From positions 62,001 through 126,000 of the forward strand of contig NZ_CABPSC010000008.1 of NCBI RefSeq assembly GCF_902459585.1: a stretch of 64,000 nt of DNA, written 5' to 3'. Position numbers and translations under genes: made by a program. The stretch's first letter is position 1. Every line of letters begins with the position of its first letter. The DNA comes from Pandoraea nosoerga (GTDB lineage: Bacteria > Pseudomonadota > Gammaproteobacteria > Burkholderiales > Burkholderiaceae). This document shows positions 16,818 through 26,868 of this stretch, piece after piece. The notes beneath the pieces are model-generated. The model was not told where the DNA came from. It saw only the letters and a program-made list of their open reading frames with translations, and made no database searches.

Positions 16818-17747
16818 ATGAAAGACAACAACCTCTACAGTATGACCGGCTACGCCAGCGTCACGCGCGACATTGCGCATGCCGATGGAGCCGCAGGCGC
16901 GAGCGTGTCGGTCGAATTGCGCACGGTCAACTCGCGCTTTCTCGACCTGGCATTTCGCATGCCCGAAGAAGCGCGTGCGTGCGAGCCGGTGCTGCGCGAA
17001 GCACTCACTGGCAAGCTCTCGCGCGGCAAGGTCGATATTCGTATCAACGTGCAGCGCCCGGAGAACGGCGCGGGCGGCGCGCTCAATCTCGACGCGGTCA
17101 GGCAACTGGCCGACCTGGAGCAGCAGGTCCTCAAGCTGTTTCCGGACGCGGAGCGCATGCGCACGGGTGAAATCCTGCGCTGGCCCGGCGTGCTCGGCGA
17201 GGAGTCGGTGAGCGCCGACGCGCTGCGCGATGCCGTGATCGACGCGGGCCGCGCCGCCATCGGCGAACTGGTCGACGTGCGCAGGCGCGAAGGCGCGCAG
17301 CTCAAGGCAAGCCTCATCGAGCGCATCGAACGCATGGAAGCGATCCTCGCCGGACTGCAGCCGCTGGTGCCCGATCTGATCGCGCGGCAGCAGCAGAAGA
17401 TCGTCGATCGTCTGCAGGAAGCGTTGGGCGTGGTCGTGCCGGAAGGCAGCACGGCGCCGGGCAAGGAAGAGATCGCGGAGCGCATCCGTCAGGAAGTGAC
17501 GATGTACGGCGTGCGCATCGACGTGGCCGAAGAACTCACGCGGCTCGATGCCCACCTGAAGGAGACGCGCCACATCCTCGACAAGGGGGGGCTGGTCGGC
17601 AAACGGCTGGACTTCATGATGCAGGAGCTCAATCGCGAAGCGAATACGCTCGGCTCCAAGGCCGCTTCGAAGGAACTCGCCGATGCCTCGATGGAGCTCA
17701 AGCTCTACATCGAGCAGATGCGCGAGCAAGTGCAAAATCTGGAGTAA
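16818..17747 (+). CDS. yicC: YicC family endoribonuclease
   Basis: A 309-residue YicC/YloC protein, a family shown to have endoribonuclease activity linked to small-RNA turnover. The N-terminal signature YSMTGYASV and the conserved ELRTVNSRFLDLAFRMP are present. The C-terminal DUF1732-type helical region contains GKRLDFMMQELNREANTLGSKA. The start at 16818 (MKDNNLYSMTGYAS) was chosen because the family begins close to this motif. The frame is open further upstream without a good ribosome site. gmk follows after 6 bp, as in many proteobacteria. Confidence 0.93.
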   Translation: MKDNNLYSMTGYASVTRDIAHADGAAGASVSVELRTVNSRFLDLAFRMPEEARACEPVLREALTGKLSRGKVDIRINVQRPENGAGGALNLDAVRQLADLEQQVLKLFPDAERMRTGEILRWPGVLGEESVSADALRDAVIDAGRAAIGELVDVRRREGAQLKASLIERIERMEAILAGLQPLVPDLIARQQQKIVDRLQEALGVVVPEGSTAPGKEEIAERIRQEVTMYGVRIDVAEELTRLDAHLKETRHILDKGGLVGKRLDFMMQELNREANTLGSKAASKELADASMELKLYIEQMREQVQNLE

Positions 17748-17753
17748 GTCAGC

Positions 17754-18431
17754 ATGTCCGCGCAATCGCAAGTCCCGCAAACCGCCCTGCACGCCGAGTA
17801 TCCCGGCAACCTGTTCATGGTGGTGGCCCCCTCGGGCGCGGGCAAGTCCACGCTCGTGAACGCGCTGCTCGCGCAGGACGCCGAAATTCGCCTGTCGATT
17901 TCGAGCACCACGCGCGCGCCTCGCCCCGGCGAGCACAACGGTGTGCAGTATCACTTCCTGACGACGGAGGACTTCCTGGCGCGTCGCAAGCAGGGAGAGT
18001 TTCTCGAGAGCGCCGAAGTGCATGGCAATTACTACGGCACCTCGCGCGTGTGGATCGAAGAGCAGATGCGCGACGGCCACGACGTGCTGCTCGAGATCGA
18101 CTGGCAAGGCGCGCAACAGGTGCGCAAGCGCTTCACCAACGCGGTCGGCATCTTCATTCTGCCGCCGTCGATCGCCGCGCTCGAGGAGCGTCTGAAAAAG
18201 CGCGGCCAGGACGAGCCGAACGTGATCACGCGACGCCTGCTCGCCGCCGGCGGCGAGATGGCGCATGCGCCGGAGGCCGACTTCATCATCATCAACGAAG
18301 ACTTCCAGCGCGCGCTGGCCGAGCTCCAGTCGGTGGTCACGGCCACGCGTCTGCGCTTCGCTTCGCAGCGTGCGCGCCACGAGCAATTGTTCGTCGAACT
18401 GGGCATTCATTCGCCCCAGGAAGACGAGTAA
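17754..18431 (+). CDS. gmk: Guanylate kinase
   Basis: A 225-residue guanylate kinase converting GMP to GDP with ATP, feeding GTP and (p)ppGpp pools. The Walker A motif APSGAGKST is at residues 25-33. The GMP-binding segment includes [21 protein letters not shown], and the lid and the [12 protein letters not shown] motif follow. About 18 residues precede the core, slightly longer than usual. It lies in the run yicC-gmk-rpoZ-spoT, a common arrangement joining nucleotide supply and the stringent response. Confidence 0.97.
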   Translation: MSAQSQVPQTALHAEYPGNLFMVVAPSGAGKSTLVNALLAQDAEIRLSISSTTRAPRPGEHNGVQYHFLTTEDFLARRKQGEFLESAEVHGNYYGTSRVWIEEQMRDGHDVLLEIDWQGAQQVRKRFTNAVGIFILPPSIAALEERLKKRGQDEPNVITRRLLAAGGEMAHAPEADFIIINEDFQRALAELQSVVTATRLRFASQRARHEQLFVELGIHSPQEDE

Positions 18432-18530
18432 CCGATCATTGCACGATGCGCCCGCGTGCGGCGTTAGCGTTTTGCGCGAGGGTGCGTCGGCTGCGATAGA
18501 ATACGCCTTACATTGAGAAGGAACCTCCTT

Positions 18531-18737
18531 ATGGCCCGAATTACCGTTGAAGACTGCCTGAAACAAATTCCGAATCGCTTCGAGCTCGCGCTCGCCGCGA
18601 CCTACCGCGCCCGTCAGCTGGCGCAAGGTCACACGCCGAAGCTCGAGAACAACAAGGACAAGCCGACTGTCGTCGCGCTGCGCGAAATCGCGGCCGGTCA
18701 GGTTGGCATCGAGATGCTCAAGAAAGTGCCGCTCTGA
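18531..18737 (+). CDS. rpoZ: RNA polymerase omega subunit
   Basis: A 68-residue omega subunit that helps assemble and stabilise the beta' subunit and forms part of a ppGpp site. The start is ATG 18531, with AAGGAACCTCC just upstream. The signature [24 protein letters not shown] and the NKPT-like [16 protein letters not shown] are clear. The C-terminus is short compared with the E. coli protein. TAGAAT at about 18494 could be a -10 box. spoT follows after 59 bp. Confidence 0.96.
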   Translation: MARITVEDCLKQIPNRFELALAATYRARQLAQGHTPKLENNKDKPTVVALREIAAGQVGIEMLKKVPL

Positions 18738-18796
18738 TCGGAGACTGCACTGATGCGATGTGACGTTCCGGGCCGCTCGACGACGCAGGTACACGT

Positions 18797-21217
18797 ATGA
18801 GTCACGCGAAATCACCGGCCGCGTCCATCGCTGCGGATGAACCCAAAGCGGGGGAGCCCAAGCCCGAGCGCAAGAAGAAAAAGGGCGAGAGCGCCACACG
18901 CCAGTACATCGACGCACTGCTCGAGCAGTCGTACCGGCATCTGTTCGGTCCGACCGCCACGCCCGAGCAGCCGCGCAAGCACGAGGTCGTTTCGATCGCC
19001 CGCCTGAAGGGCATGCTTGGGGAGTACCTCAAGGAAAGCGATCTCGCGCAGATCAAGGAAGCCTTCCAGTTCAGCGACGAGGCTCACCTGGGCCAATACC
19101 GCCAGAGCGGACAGCCCTACATCACCCATCCCGTTGCGGTTGCCGAGATTTGTGCCGAGTGGAAGCTCGACGCACAGTCGATCATGGCCGCGCTTTTGCA
19201 CGACGTGATGGAAGACCAGGGCGTTACCAAAGCCGAACTCGCCGAGCGATTCGGGCCGAAGGTCGCGGAACTGGTGGACGGCCTGTCGAAACTCGACAAG
19301 ATGGAGTTTCGCAGCCGGGAAGAGGCGCAGGCCGAGAGCTTTCGCAAGATGCTGCTTGCAATGGCGCGCGACGTGCGCGTCATCCTCGTCAAGCTCGCCG
19401 ACCGGTTGCACAACATGCGCACCCTCGGCGTCACGTCGACGGAAAAGCAGCGCCGCGTGGCGCGCGAAACGCTCGACATCTATGCCCCGATCGCGCATCG
19501 TCTGGGCCTGAACAACACCTACCGCGAGCTGCAGGACCTGAGCTTCGCGAACTACAACCCGCGTCGCTACGCCGTGCTCGACAAGGCCGTGAAGGCCGCG
19601 CGCGGCAACCGGCGCGAGGTGGTCGGCAAGATTCTCGACGCCGTCGAAAAGGCGCTCAAGGACGGCGGTGTGAGCGCCGACGTCTTCGGCCGCGAGAAGA
19701 CGCTCTTCAGCATCTACAACAAGATGAAGGAGAAGCAGTTGTCGTTCTCGCAGGTGCTCGACGTGTACGGCTTCCGGGTCGTCGTCGAGTCCAACGCGCA
19801 GTGTTATCTCGCGCTCGGCGTGCTGCACGCGCTGTACAAGCCGGTGCCGGGCAAGTTCAAGGATTACATCGCGATTCCGAAGGTCAACGGCTACCAGTCG
19901 CTGCATACGACGCTGGTCGGCCCCTTCGGCACACCGATCGAGTTTCAGATTCGCACGCGCCGCATGCACGAGATCGCGGAAGCGGGCGTGGCGGCGCACT
20001 GGCTGTACAAGAACGGCGGCGCCGACATGAACGACGTGCAGAAGCACGCGCACCAGTGGCTGCAGTCGCTGCTCGACATTCAGAGCGAGACGGGCGACTC
20101 GACCGAATTCCTCGAACACGTCAAGATCGACCTGTTCCCGGATGCCGTGTACGTGTTCACGCCCAAGGCGCGCATCATGGCGCTGCCGCGCGGCGCGACG
20201 GCGCTCGATTTCGCCTATTCCGTACACAGCGATCTCGGCAACCAGTGCGTGGCCGTCAAGATCAACAACGAACTGCTGCCGCTGCGCACCGAGTTGAAGA
20301 ACGGCGACATCGTGGAAGTCATCACGGCGCCGTATTCCAAGCCGAACCCTGTGTGGCTCGGCTTCGTGCGCACGGGCAAGGCGCGCTCGGCGATTCGTCA
20401 TTACCTCAAGACGATGCGCTTTGCCGAGTCGGTGCAGCTCGGCGAGCGTCTCGTGGAGCAGGCGCTCAAGGGCTATGGCCTGACGATGAGCGAAATCTCG
20501 CCGGAGCTGTGGGACAAGCTCGCGCAGTGGACGGGCAACAAGGATCGGCAGGACATCTTCGCCGACATCGGACTGGGCCGGCGCGTGGCGGCGGTCATGG
20601 CCAAGCGTCTGGCAGTGCTCACGTCCGGCAAGGAAAGCGACGACACCGACAGCCCGGACGATCCGGATTCGCCGCGCACCGGTGACGAGAATGTCGGCCC
20701 GCCGGTGCTCATTACCGGCACCGAGGGCATGTCCGTGCAGTTCTCGGCGTGCTGCCGGCCGATTCCCGGCGACGCGATCATGGGCTACATCGGCATTGGC
20801 CTGGGCATGGCGATCCACACGACGGACTGCCCGGTCGCGCGTCGCATCCATCGCAAGGATCCGACGCGCTGGATCGACGTGGCATGGGCGCCGCAGCCGG
20901 GGCGTCTGTTCGACGTCGGCATCAAGGTGCTGGTGCGTCACAACCGGGGCGTGTTCTCGCGCGTGGCGGCCGATATCACGGCATCGGACGCGAACATCGT
21001 GCACATCGGCATGGACGAAGTGGTGCCGGACGAATCGGCAACCTTGCGCTTTCTCATCCAGGTGAGCGATCGCGTGCATCTGGCCAACGTGATGCGCCGC
21101 ATTCGCGTGAATCCGGACGTGATGCGCGTGGCGCGGGAGCGCCCGAGCGAGCGGCATCAGGAAGAAGTCCACGCCAATCACGCCATGCGCGTCACGCGCG
21201 AGCGCGGCAGCTACTGA
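18797..21217 (+). CDS. spoT: Bifunctional (p)ppGpp synthetase/hydrolase SpoT
   Basis: An 806-residue RelA/SpoT homologue. The hydrolase HD domain is intact: His111, His135-Asp136 and Glu139-Asp140 in ALLHDVMED. The enzyme should therefore degrade as well as make (p)ppGpp, which marks it as SpoT rather than RelA. The synthetase domain (GYQSLHTTLVGPFG and EIQIRT-like FQIRTRRMHEIAE) lies around residues 320-410. A TGS domain (about 445-510) and a C-terminal ACT domain follow. The first about 60 residues form a basic, low-complexity extension. The link to rpoZ is typical. Confidence 0.96.
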   Translation: MSHAKSPAASIAADEPKAGEPKPERKKKKGESATRQYIDALLEQSYRHLFGPTATPEQPRKHEVVSIARLKGMLGEYLKESDLAQIKEAFQFSDEAHLGQYRQSGQPYITHPVAVAEICAEWKLDAQSIMAALLHDVMEDQGVTKAELAERFGPKVAELVDGLSKLDKMEFRSREEAQAESFRKMLLAMARDVRVILVKLADRLHNMRTLGVTSTEKQRRVARETLDIYAPIAHRLGLNNTYRELQDLSFANYNPRRYAVLDKAVKAARGNRREVVGKILDAVEKALKDGGVSADVFGREKTLFSIYNKMKEKQLSFSQVLDVYGFRVVVESNAQCYLALGVLHALYKPVPGKFKDYIAIPKVNGYQSLHTTLVGPFGTPIEFQIRTRRMHEIAEAGVAAHWLYKNGGADMNDVQKHAHQWLQSLLDIQSETGDSTEFLEHVKIDLFPDAVYVFTPKARIMALPRGATALDFAYSVHSDLGNQCVAVKINNELLPLRTELKNGDIVEVITAPYSKPNPVWLGFVRTGKARSAIRHYLKTMRFAESVQLGERLVEQALKGYGLTMSEISPELWDKLAQWTGNKDRQDIFADIGLGRRVAAVMAKRLAVLTSGKESDDTDSPDDPDSPRTGDENVGPPVLITGTEGMSVQFSACCRPIPGDAIMGYIGIGLGMAIHTTDCPVARRIHRKDPTRWIDVAWAPQPGRLFDVGIKVLVRHNRGVFSRVAADITASDANIVHIGMDEVVPDESATLRFLIQVSDRVHLANVMRRIRVNPDVMRVARERPSERHQEEVHANHAMRVTRERGSY

Positions 21218-21225
21218 CGCGGCAT

Positions 21226-21247
21226 GCCGCACGCCTCAGGCGTGCGG
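21226..21247. terminator. Hairpin between convergent spoT and greB
   Basis: An 8-9-bp stem (CCGCACGC / GCGTGCGG) with a 5-nt loop sits 9 nt past the spoT stop, between converging genes. The T-tract is weak on both sides, so intrinsic termination is uncertain. Confidence 0.5.
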
Positions 21248-21305
21248 GCCGCGCGATCCTTCGATTCTCTTTCCCGACGATTTCCCTTGCGCCGACGACT
21301 CGCCG

Positions 21306-21866
<561 letters not shown>

Positions 21867-22012
21867 AAGTCCATGCGCGCCGCAACGGGCGCGCGTATGC
21901 GTTTCGGTATTCCTGCATTATAGGAGCGAAGCGCCGCGCTTCGCTCGTCCTCGGGTGTCATGGAAGGCGGCCCGAATGTCATCTACAATCGTCCGACACG
22001 ATCCCCCGTGTC

Positions 22013-22116
22013 TGACACCTCGTATGACACCTCGTATGACACCTCGTATGACACCTCGTATGACACCTCGTCCGACACCTTGTCCCAAACTTTGTGCCAC
22101 ACCTTGTGCCACACCG
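22013..22116. repeat. 12-bp tandem repeat array before the pirin gene
   Basis: The unit TGACACCTCGTA occurs four times in perfect tandem from 22013. It continues with decaying copies to about 22116, still in 12-bp register. It sits in the 5' region of the pirin gene and in its frame would encode Ser-Tyr-Asp-Thr repeats if a start upstream of 22140 were used. Confidence 0.9.
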
Positions 22117-22139
22117 GACCTTCGCAGGAGACATGCGCC

Positions 22140-23039
22140 ATGACCGGTTCCTCCAGTCCTTTTCTCGCCGTGCTCAAGCCGCACCTGAGCGACATCGGGG
22201 CCTTCACCGTCCAGCGAAGCCTGCCGAGTCTGCCGTTCAAGACGGTCGGCCCGTTCATCTTCTTCGATCACATGGGCCCGGCCACACTGGCGCCCGGGCA
22301 GGGTATGGACGTGCGCCCGCACCCGCACATCGGGCTGGCCACCGTCACGTATCTGTTCGACGGCGAGATCTGGCATCGAGACAGCCTCGGCAGCGATCAG
22401 CGCATCACGCCAGGCGCGGTGAACTGGATGACGGCCGGGCGCGGCATCGTTCACTCGGAGCGCACGCCGCCCGACGTGCGCGCGCGAGGCGGCGACGTGC
22501 ATGGCATTCAGACCTGGGTGGCGTTGCCGCAGGCGGACGAAGAGACCGCGCCCACGTTCGCGCATCACGACGCGGCGTCGCTGCCGGACATCTTTGAGCC
22601 GGGCGTGCACATGCGACTGATTCTGGGCAAGGCGTTCGGCGAGACGTCGCCGGTGAAGGTTTTCTCGCCGATCTTCTATCTGGCCGTGGACATGGCGCCG
22701 TGCGCCGCGTTCGTGCTGCCGCCCGAGTATCCCGAGCGCGCGGTCTACACCGTGCAGGGCGAAGTGATGGTGAACGACGAGACGTTGCCCGAGCAACGCA
22801 TGGGCGTGCTGGCGCCGGAGGCACAGGTGCGCATCGTCGCCGGCGACAAGCCGGCGCGCCTGATGTTGCTCGGCGGCGCGCCGCTCGACGGCGATCGCTT
22901 CATCTTCTGGAATTTCGTCTCGTCGAGCCGCGAGCGCATCGAGCGGGCGAAAGCCGCGTGGAGCGCGCAGGAAATGGGCAAGGTGCCCGGCGAGACCGAA
23001 TGGATTCCGCTGCCCGAGCGCAAGCCGCCGGCGCGGTAG
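22140..23039 (+). CDS. Pirin family protein
   Basis: A 299-residue bicupin protein of the pirin family, metal-binding proteins with possible quercetinase or regulatory roles. The N-terminal cupin carries the metal ligand pattern HPHIGLATVTYLFDGEIWHRD and the later GIVHSE. The C-terminal cupin contains YTVQGEVMVND. Start 22140 was chosen because GGAG lies upstream and the family begins close to here. The frame also stays open back to 21960 through the 12-bp repeats. The substrate is unknown. Confidence 0.88.
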   Translation: MTGSSSPFLAVLKPHLSDIGAFTVQRSLPSLPFKTVGPFIFFDHMGPATLAPGQGMDVRPHPHIGLATVTYLFDGEIWHRDSLGSDQRITPGAVNWMTAGRGIVHSERTPPDVRARGGDVHGIQTWVALPQADEETAPTFAHHDAASLPDIFEPGVHMRLILGKAFGETSPVKVFSPIFYLAVDMAPCAAFVLPPEYPERAVYTVQGEVMVNDETLPEQRMGVLAPEAQVRIVAGDKPARLMLLGGAPLDGDRFIFWNFVSSSRERIERAKAAWSAQEMGKVPGETEWIPLPERKPPAR

Positions 23040-23063
23040 GCGCGGGCGCGGAACCGGCGCCGC

Positions 23064-25778
23064 TCACGCGCTTAATACGATCACGGAGCAGCGGCGTTCT
23101 TCCAGCAGGCGGTGCGAGATGCTGCCGAAGTTCAGCCGATCGCCAAAGCGGGGCTGCACGCCGAGCACGAGCAGATTGTGCTTGCCGTGGCCGATCTGGT
23201 GCAGCACCGCGTCTTCCACCTTGCCGCCGGCGAGCAGGCGCGTGCGCAATGACACGCCGTTGCGCTCGGCCAGCGCGTGCAGGTTTTCCAGCATGGCCGC
23301 TTGCGCGGCGTCCGGGCGCAGCGCGCGCGGCCGCCAGCGCCGGTGCAGCATGCCGGGGGCGGCGCGCGCCGACACGTGCAGCGCCGTGACCGGCGCGTTG
23401 GCCGCGCGCGCCAGCGTAATCGCGAGCTCGGCGGCGTGGCGCGAATAGTCGGTGCCGGAGACCGGGACAAGGATGTCGAGCGGCGCGTCCGGCTGACGGG
23501 CGTGCTCGCCATGCGCGAGCACGATGGCGATGGCGCCATCGAACGCCTTCGTGAGCGGTAGCACGCCGGTGGGTAGCGGCAGGGGCGGGACGTCGGATTC
23601 GGATTCCTGGCCCGGCGCATCGAAGCCGGCGATCACGAAACCGTAGCCTTTGGCAATCTCGTCGGAGATGCGTGTGGCCTCGTGGCTGTTCTCCGGCTGT
23701 GACGCCTTTTGCTCGCGAGCGGCGTCGGACGGATCGCTCATGACGAATTCACCTTCGTGCCTGGCCTGGCTCACGCGCTTGTCATCATGGGCTTCGCCGA
23801 CGGGCTCGAGCCTGGGCGCGTGGTCTGCGCCGCCACCGTCGCGGCGCTCGCCGCGGTCCTTGCGGTTCTTGCCGTGTTTCTCGTGGTCGCTTTTCTCGCC
23901 GGCGTCTTTCCCGTCGCCCCTCGACCCGCCATTCGACGCACCCTTCGACGCACCATTCGATGCGCCCGAGGTTTTTCCCTCGGCGTTTGCCTCGATGTCT
24001 TCGACCTCCTTCACGGGCCCATGCGGCAATTCGGGCGACTTCGGCGGCGGCTTGCCGGTGCGCTCGCGCAGCACCAGCCGCGCCGCCTCGCGGGCGTCGT
24101 CGCGGGGCTTGTCTTCCTCCACGCCCGGCGTGCCGGGCGCGCGGGGCAGGGCGAGCCGGGCGGCGGCCAGCGCAATCTCGTAAGCGTCACGCCCCGCGCC
24201 TTCCTCGTCGGCCCCGCCAGCCCCCCCGGCCTTGCCGTGCTCACCTTCCTCGCGCGCCGCTTCTCCGCTGCCGCCATGCCTGCGTGGCCCCGATGCCGTT
24301 TCGTTGTCGACCGCCTCGCTCACCTCGCGCGCCGTTCTACCGCCGTCGGTCTCGGCCGGTGTGGGGGCGAGCACGGTGGTGAGCGTGCCGCGCACGCCGG
24401 CCGTCAGCCCGGCGATCCAGGCGGCGAAGCGGCCGTTGGCGCTGCCGTCGACCGCGGCGAGAATGCGTTCCACGTGAGGCAGGAAGTCGCGCTCCTCGGC
24501 GGCCTCCTTCTCGAGGCGCGCCTTTTCCTGCTCGGAGAGCGGAATGCGCACCAGTGCGCGGCGCAGCACCGGCGGCATGATGAGCGTGGTGATGAGCGCC
24601 ATGATCACGATCATCGTGAACAGGTCCTTGCTCAACACGCCGAGCGAGAGCCCGATGCTCGCCACGATGATTTCCGTGGAACCGCGCGCGTTCATGCCGG
24701 TCGCGAGCGCAAGCGCTTCGGCGCCGGACATGCCGCCCAGGCGCCCGCCGACGAAACAGCCGGTGAACTTGCCGACACTCGCGATCAGGATCAGGCCCGC
24801 CACGAGGCCCAGCATGCGCCAGTCGAGCAGGATCGTGAGGTCGACCGACAGGCCCGCCACGCCAAAGAAGACGGGCGCGAAGAGCGCCACGATGAGCCCG
24901 CGCAACTGCGCTTCGATCTGCTCGGTGAGGATCGGCGACTGCCCGATCATGACGCCCGCCATGAAGGCCCCGAGCGCGGTGTGCACGCCGAGCTTGTCGG
25001 TGGCGAGCGCGAGCACGAACGTGATGACGAGAATCGCGCTGAGCACCGGCATCTCGATGGTGAAGCGGTCGTTGGTCCAGCGGATCGCCACGGCCACCGC
25101 GCGCTTGCCCACGGTGAAGCACAGGGCGATGAAGAGTACGGTGCCGCCAAGGCTGAAGGAGAGGTGGCCCACGTCGATCGAGCCGCTCGCACCCAGACCG
25201 GCAATGGCGGCGATGATGATCCACCCGGTCGTATCGTCCAGAATGGCGGCCGCCAGAATGATCTGGCCGATGTTGCGGCGCAGGTAATCGACCTCGCGAA
25301 TGACCATCGCCACGACCTTCACCGACGAGATCGACAGCGCGGTGCCGAGAAAGAGCGAGGTGACGAGCCGCGCTTCAGGGTGGGGAAGCAGCGCGTCGGG
25401 CAGGTGCCAGCCGAGCGCGAAGCCGCAGACAAACGGCAGGATCATGCCGCCCGCGGACGCGAAGATCGCCATGCGCTTCATGCGCCGCACGAGACCGAGG
25501 TCGGTCTCCAGACCGGTCGAGAGCAGGAGCAGCAGCACGCCGAGCTCGGACACGGCGTCGAGCATCTTCTTCTGCGTTTCGTTATCGGGAAAGACGGCGT
25601 GTTGCCAGGCGGGCAGCAGGGCGCCGAAGATGGACGGGCCGAGCAGCACGCCCGCGAGCAACTGTCCCATGACGGCCGGCTGGCGCAGGCGCTGCATCAC
25701 CTCGCCGAGCAGGCGGCCGGCGAGTACCAGCAAGAGCAGTTGGGTGAAAAAGATCGCCGTGCCATGTCCTGCGTGCAT
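23064..25778 (-). CDS. CPA2 cation:proton antiporter with split, interrupted USP region
   Basis: A 904-residue protein. Residues 1-410 form a CPA2/KefB-type Na+ or K+/H+ exchanger with about 12 membrane segments. The ion-site pair Asp181-Asp182 (LDDTTGW) suggests electrogenic exchange. A universal-stress-protein (USP) fold begins at about 434 (VERILAAVDGSANGR) but is interrupted at about 472-703 by a charged Gly/Glu/Lys/Asp-rich, probably disordered stretch. It resumes with the segment KGYGFVIAGFDAP. A second USP-like domain runs from about 765 to 903 (DILVPVSGTDYS, LGVQPRFGDRLNFGSISHRLL). The interruption is unusual. The transported ion is not assignable. Confidence 0.88.
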   Translation of the reverse strand: MHAGHGTAIFFTQLLLLVLAGRLLGEVMQRLRQPAVMGQLLAGVLLGPSIFGALLPAWQHAVFPDNETQKKMLDAVSELGVLLLLLSTGLETDLGLVRRMKRMAIFASAGGMILPFVCGFALGWHLPDALLPHPEARLVTSLFLGTALSISSVKVVAMVIREVDYLRRNIGQIILAAAILDDTTGWIIIAAIAGLGASGSIDVGHLSFSLGGTVLFIALCFTVGKRAVAVAIRWTNDRFTIEMPVLSAILVITFVLALATDKLGVHTALGAFMAGVMIGQSPILTEQIEAQLRGLIVALFAPVFFGVAGLSVDLTILLDWRMLGLVAGLILIASVGKFTGCFVGGRLGGMSGAEALALATGMNARGSTEIIVASIGLSLGVLSKDLFTMIVIMALITTLIMPPVLRRALVRIPLSEQEKARLEKEAAEERDFLPHVERILAAVDGSANGRFAAWIAGLTAGVRGTLTTVLAPTPAETDGGRTAREVSEAVDNETASGPRRHGGSGEAAREEGEHGKAGGAGGADEEGAGRDAYEIALAAARLALPRAPGTPGVEEDKPRDDAREAARLVLRERTGKPPPKSPELPHGPVKEVEDIEANAEGKTSGASNGASKGASNGGSRGDGKDAGEKSDHEKHGKNRKDRGERRDGGGADHAPRLEPVGEAHDDKRVSQARHEGEFVMSDPSDAAREQKASQPENSHEATRISDEIAKGYGFVIAGFDAPGQESESDVPPLPLPTGVLPLTKAFDGAIAIVLAHGEHARQPDAPLDILVPVSGTDYSRHAAELAITLARAANAPVTALHVSARAAPGMLHRRWRPRALRPDAAQAAMLENLHALAERNGVSLRTRLLAGGKVEDAVLHQIGHGKHNLLVLGVQPRFGDRLNFGSISHRLLEERRCSVIVLSA

Positions 25779-25989
25779 GTGCCTCCCCGCCCGTCGTGGA
25801 ATGCTCTGCGACGCGGGAACCCCGCGCGCCGGAGTGCGTCCCTACCGAATTGCCCGGATTTGCCCGGATTGCGATTACCATGCGTAACATACGCCGCCGT
25901 GTCGGGGGAACGTCGCCGGGGCCGCGCCAATGGCGCCGGCGACGAATACCGACCGCGGTTCACGCAATTTACCACGCTCGATAGGTCAT

Positions 25990-26844
25990 ATGATCGATAC
26001 CAACCTCGCCAGTTTCGACGCAGACGTGCTGGCCGTCTCGCATCAGGTGCCGGTGCTGGCCGACTTCTGGGCCCCGTGGTGCGGCCCGTGCAACGTGCTC
26101 GGCCCGCTGCTCGAGAAGCTCGAAGCCGAAGCGCAGGGGCGCATTCGTCTCGTGAAGGTCAATGCCGATGAAAACGCCCAGCTCTGCGCCGAGTATGGCG
26201 TGCGCAGTCTGCCCACGGTGGTGGCGTTCGTCGACGGCGAGCCCGTCGACCAGTTCGTGGGCGCCTTGCCCGAAGGCCAACTGCGAGCGTTCATCGAGCG
26301 CATCGTGCCGAATCCGGCGGAGATGGCGCGCCGGGTGGCGCGCGAGGCGCTTGCCGAGGGCCGCCCCGAAGCCGCGCGCGACGCGCTGCAGGCGGCCCTG
26401 GCGCTCGATCCCGCGCATGACGACGTGCGCCTCGATCTGGTCGACGTGCTGCTCGGCATGGGCGACGCGCAGGCTGCGCGCACGGAGCTGACATTGCTCT
26501 CGCCGCGCACCGCGGCGAGCGGCGACGCGCGCATTGCCGCGCTGACGACGCGCATCGAAGCCGCCGAGCGGGCGAGCCATCTGCCGCCCGCGCAGGATCT
26601 GCTCCGGCGCGTGCAGGCCGAGCCCGACAACCTGCAGGCGCGCCTCGACCTCGCCAATCGCTATCTCGCCGAGCGCGCCTACGAACCGGCGTTGCAGGCG
26701 CTCCTCGAGATCGTGCAGCGCGACCGCTCGTTTGCTGATGACGCCGCACGCAAGTCGATGCTGGCGATTTTCGACGCGCTGTCCGGCACCGACCCGGCGA
26801 CCGTCTCCGCCTGGCGCCGCAAGCTCAGCGCCGCACTGAACTGA
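25990..26844 (+). CDS. cnoX: Thioredoxin-TPR protein (CnoX/YbbN family)
   Basis: A 284-residue cytosolic protein with an N-terminal thioredoxin domain (1-110) and a C-terminal tetratricopeptide region (about 115-284). In this family it acts as a holdase-type redox chaperone that delivers clients to GroEL. The active site is WAPWCGPCN, a full redox-active CxxC, whereas the E. coli CnoX site is degenerate. The TPR units are visible as AREALAEGRPEAARDALQAAL and ANRYLAERAYEPALQALLE. Start 25990 was chosen at the domain boundary; an upstream ATG at 25930 would add 20 residues. Confidence 0.85.
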   Translation: MIDTNLASFDADVLAVSHQVPVLADFWAPWCGPCNVLGPLLEKLEAEAQGRIRLVKVNADENAQLCAEYGVRSLPTVVAFVDGEPVDQFVGALPEGQLRAFIERIVPNPAEMARRVAREALAEGRPEAARDALQAALALDPAHDDVRLDLVDVLLGMGDAQAARTELTLLSPRTAASGDARIAALTTRIEAAERASHLPPAQDLLRRVQAEPDNLQARLDLANRYLAERAYEPALQALLEIVQRDRSFADDAARKSMLAIFDALSGTDPATVSAWRRKLSAALN

Positions 26845-26868
26845 CGCCCCGACTCCCTCACCGAACCC

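Noticed and set aside
18812-21232. 806-codon open frame antisense to spoT
   Set aside because: The composition is His/Arg/Leu-rich without recognisable domains. spoT on the other strand has complete HD, synthetase, TGS and ACT domains.
22013-22116. Transcription-factor-binding iterons
   Set aside because: Repeats are head-to-tail and decay gradually at the ends, fitting slippage. A replication origin or regulator array has no supporting genes.
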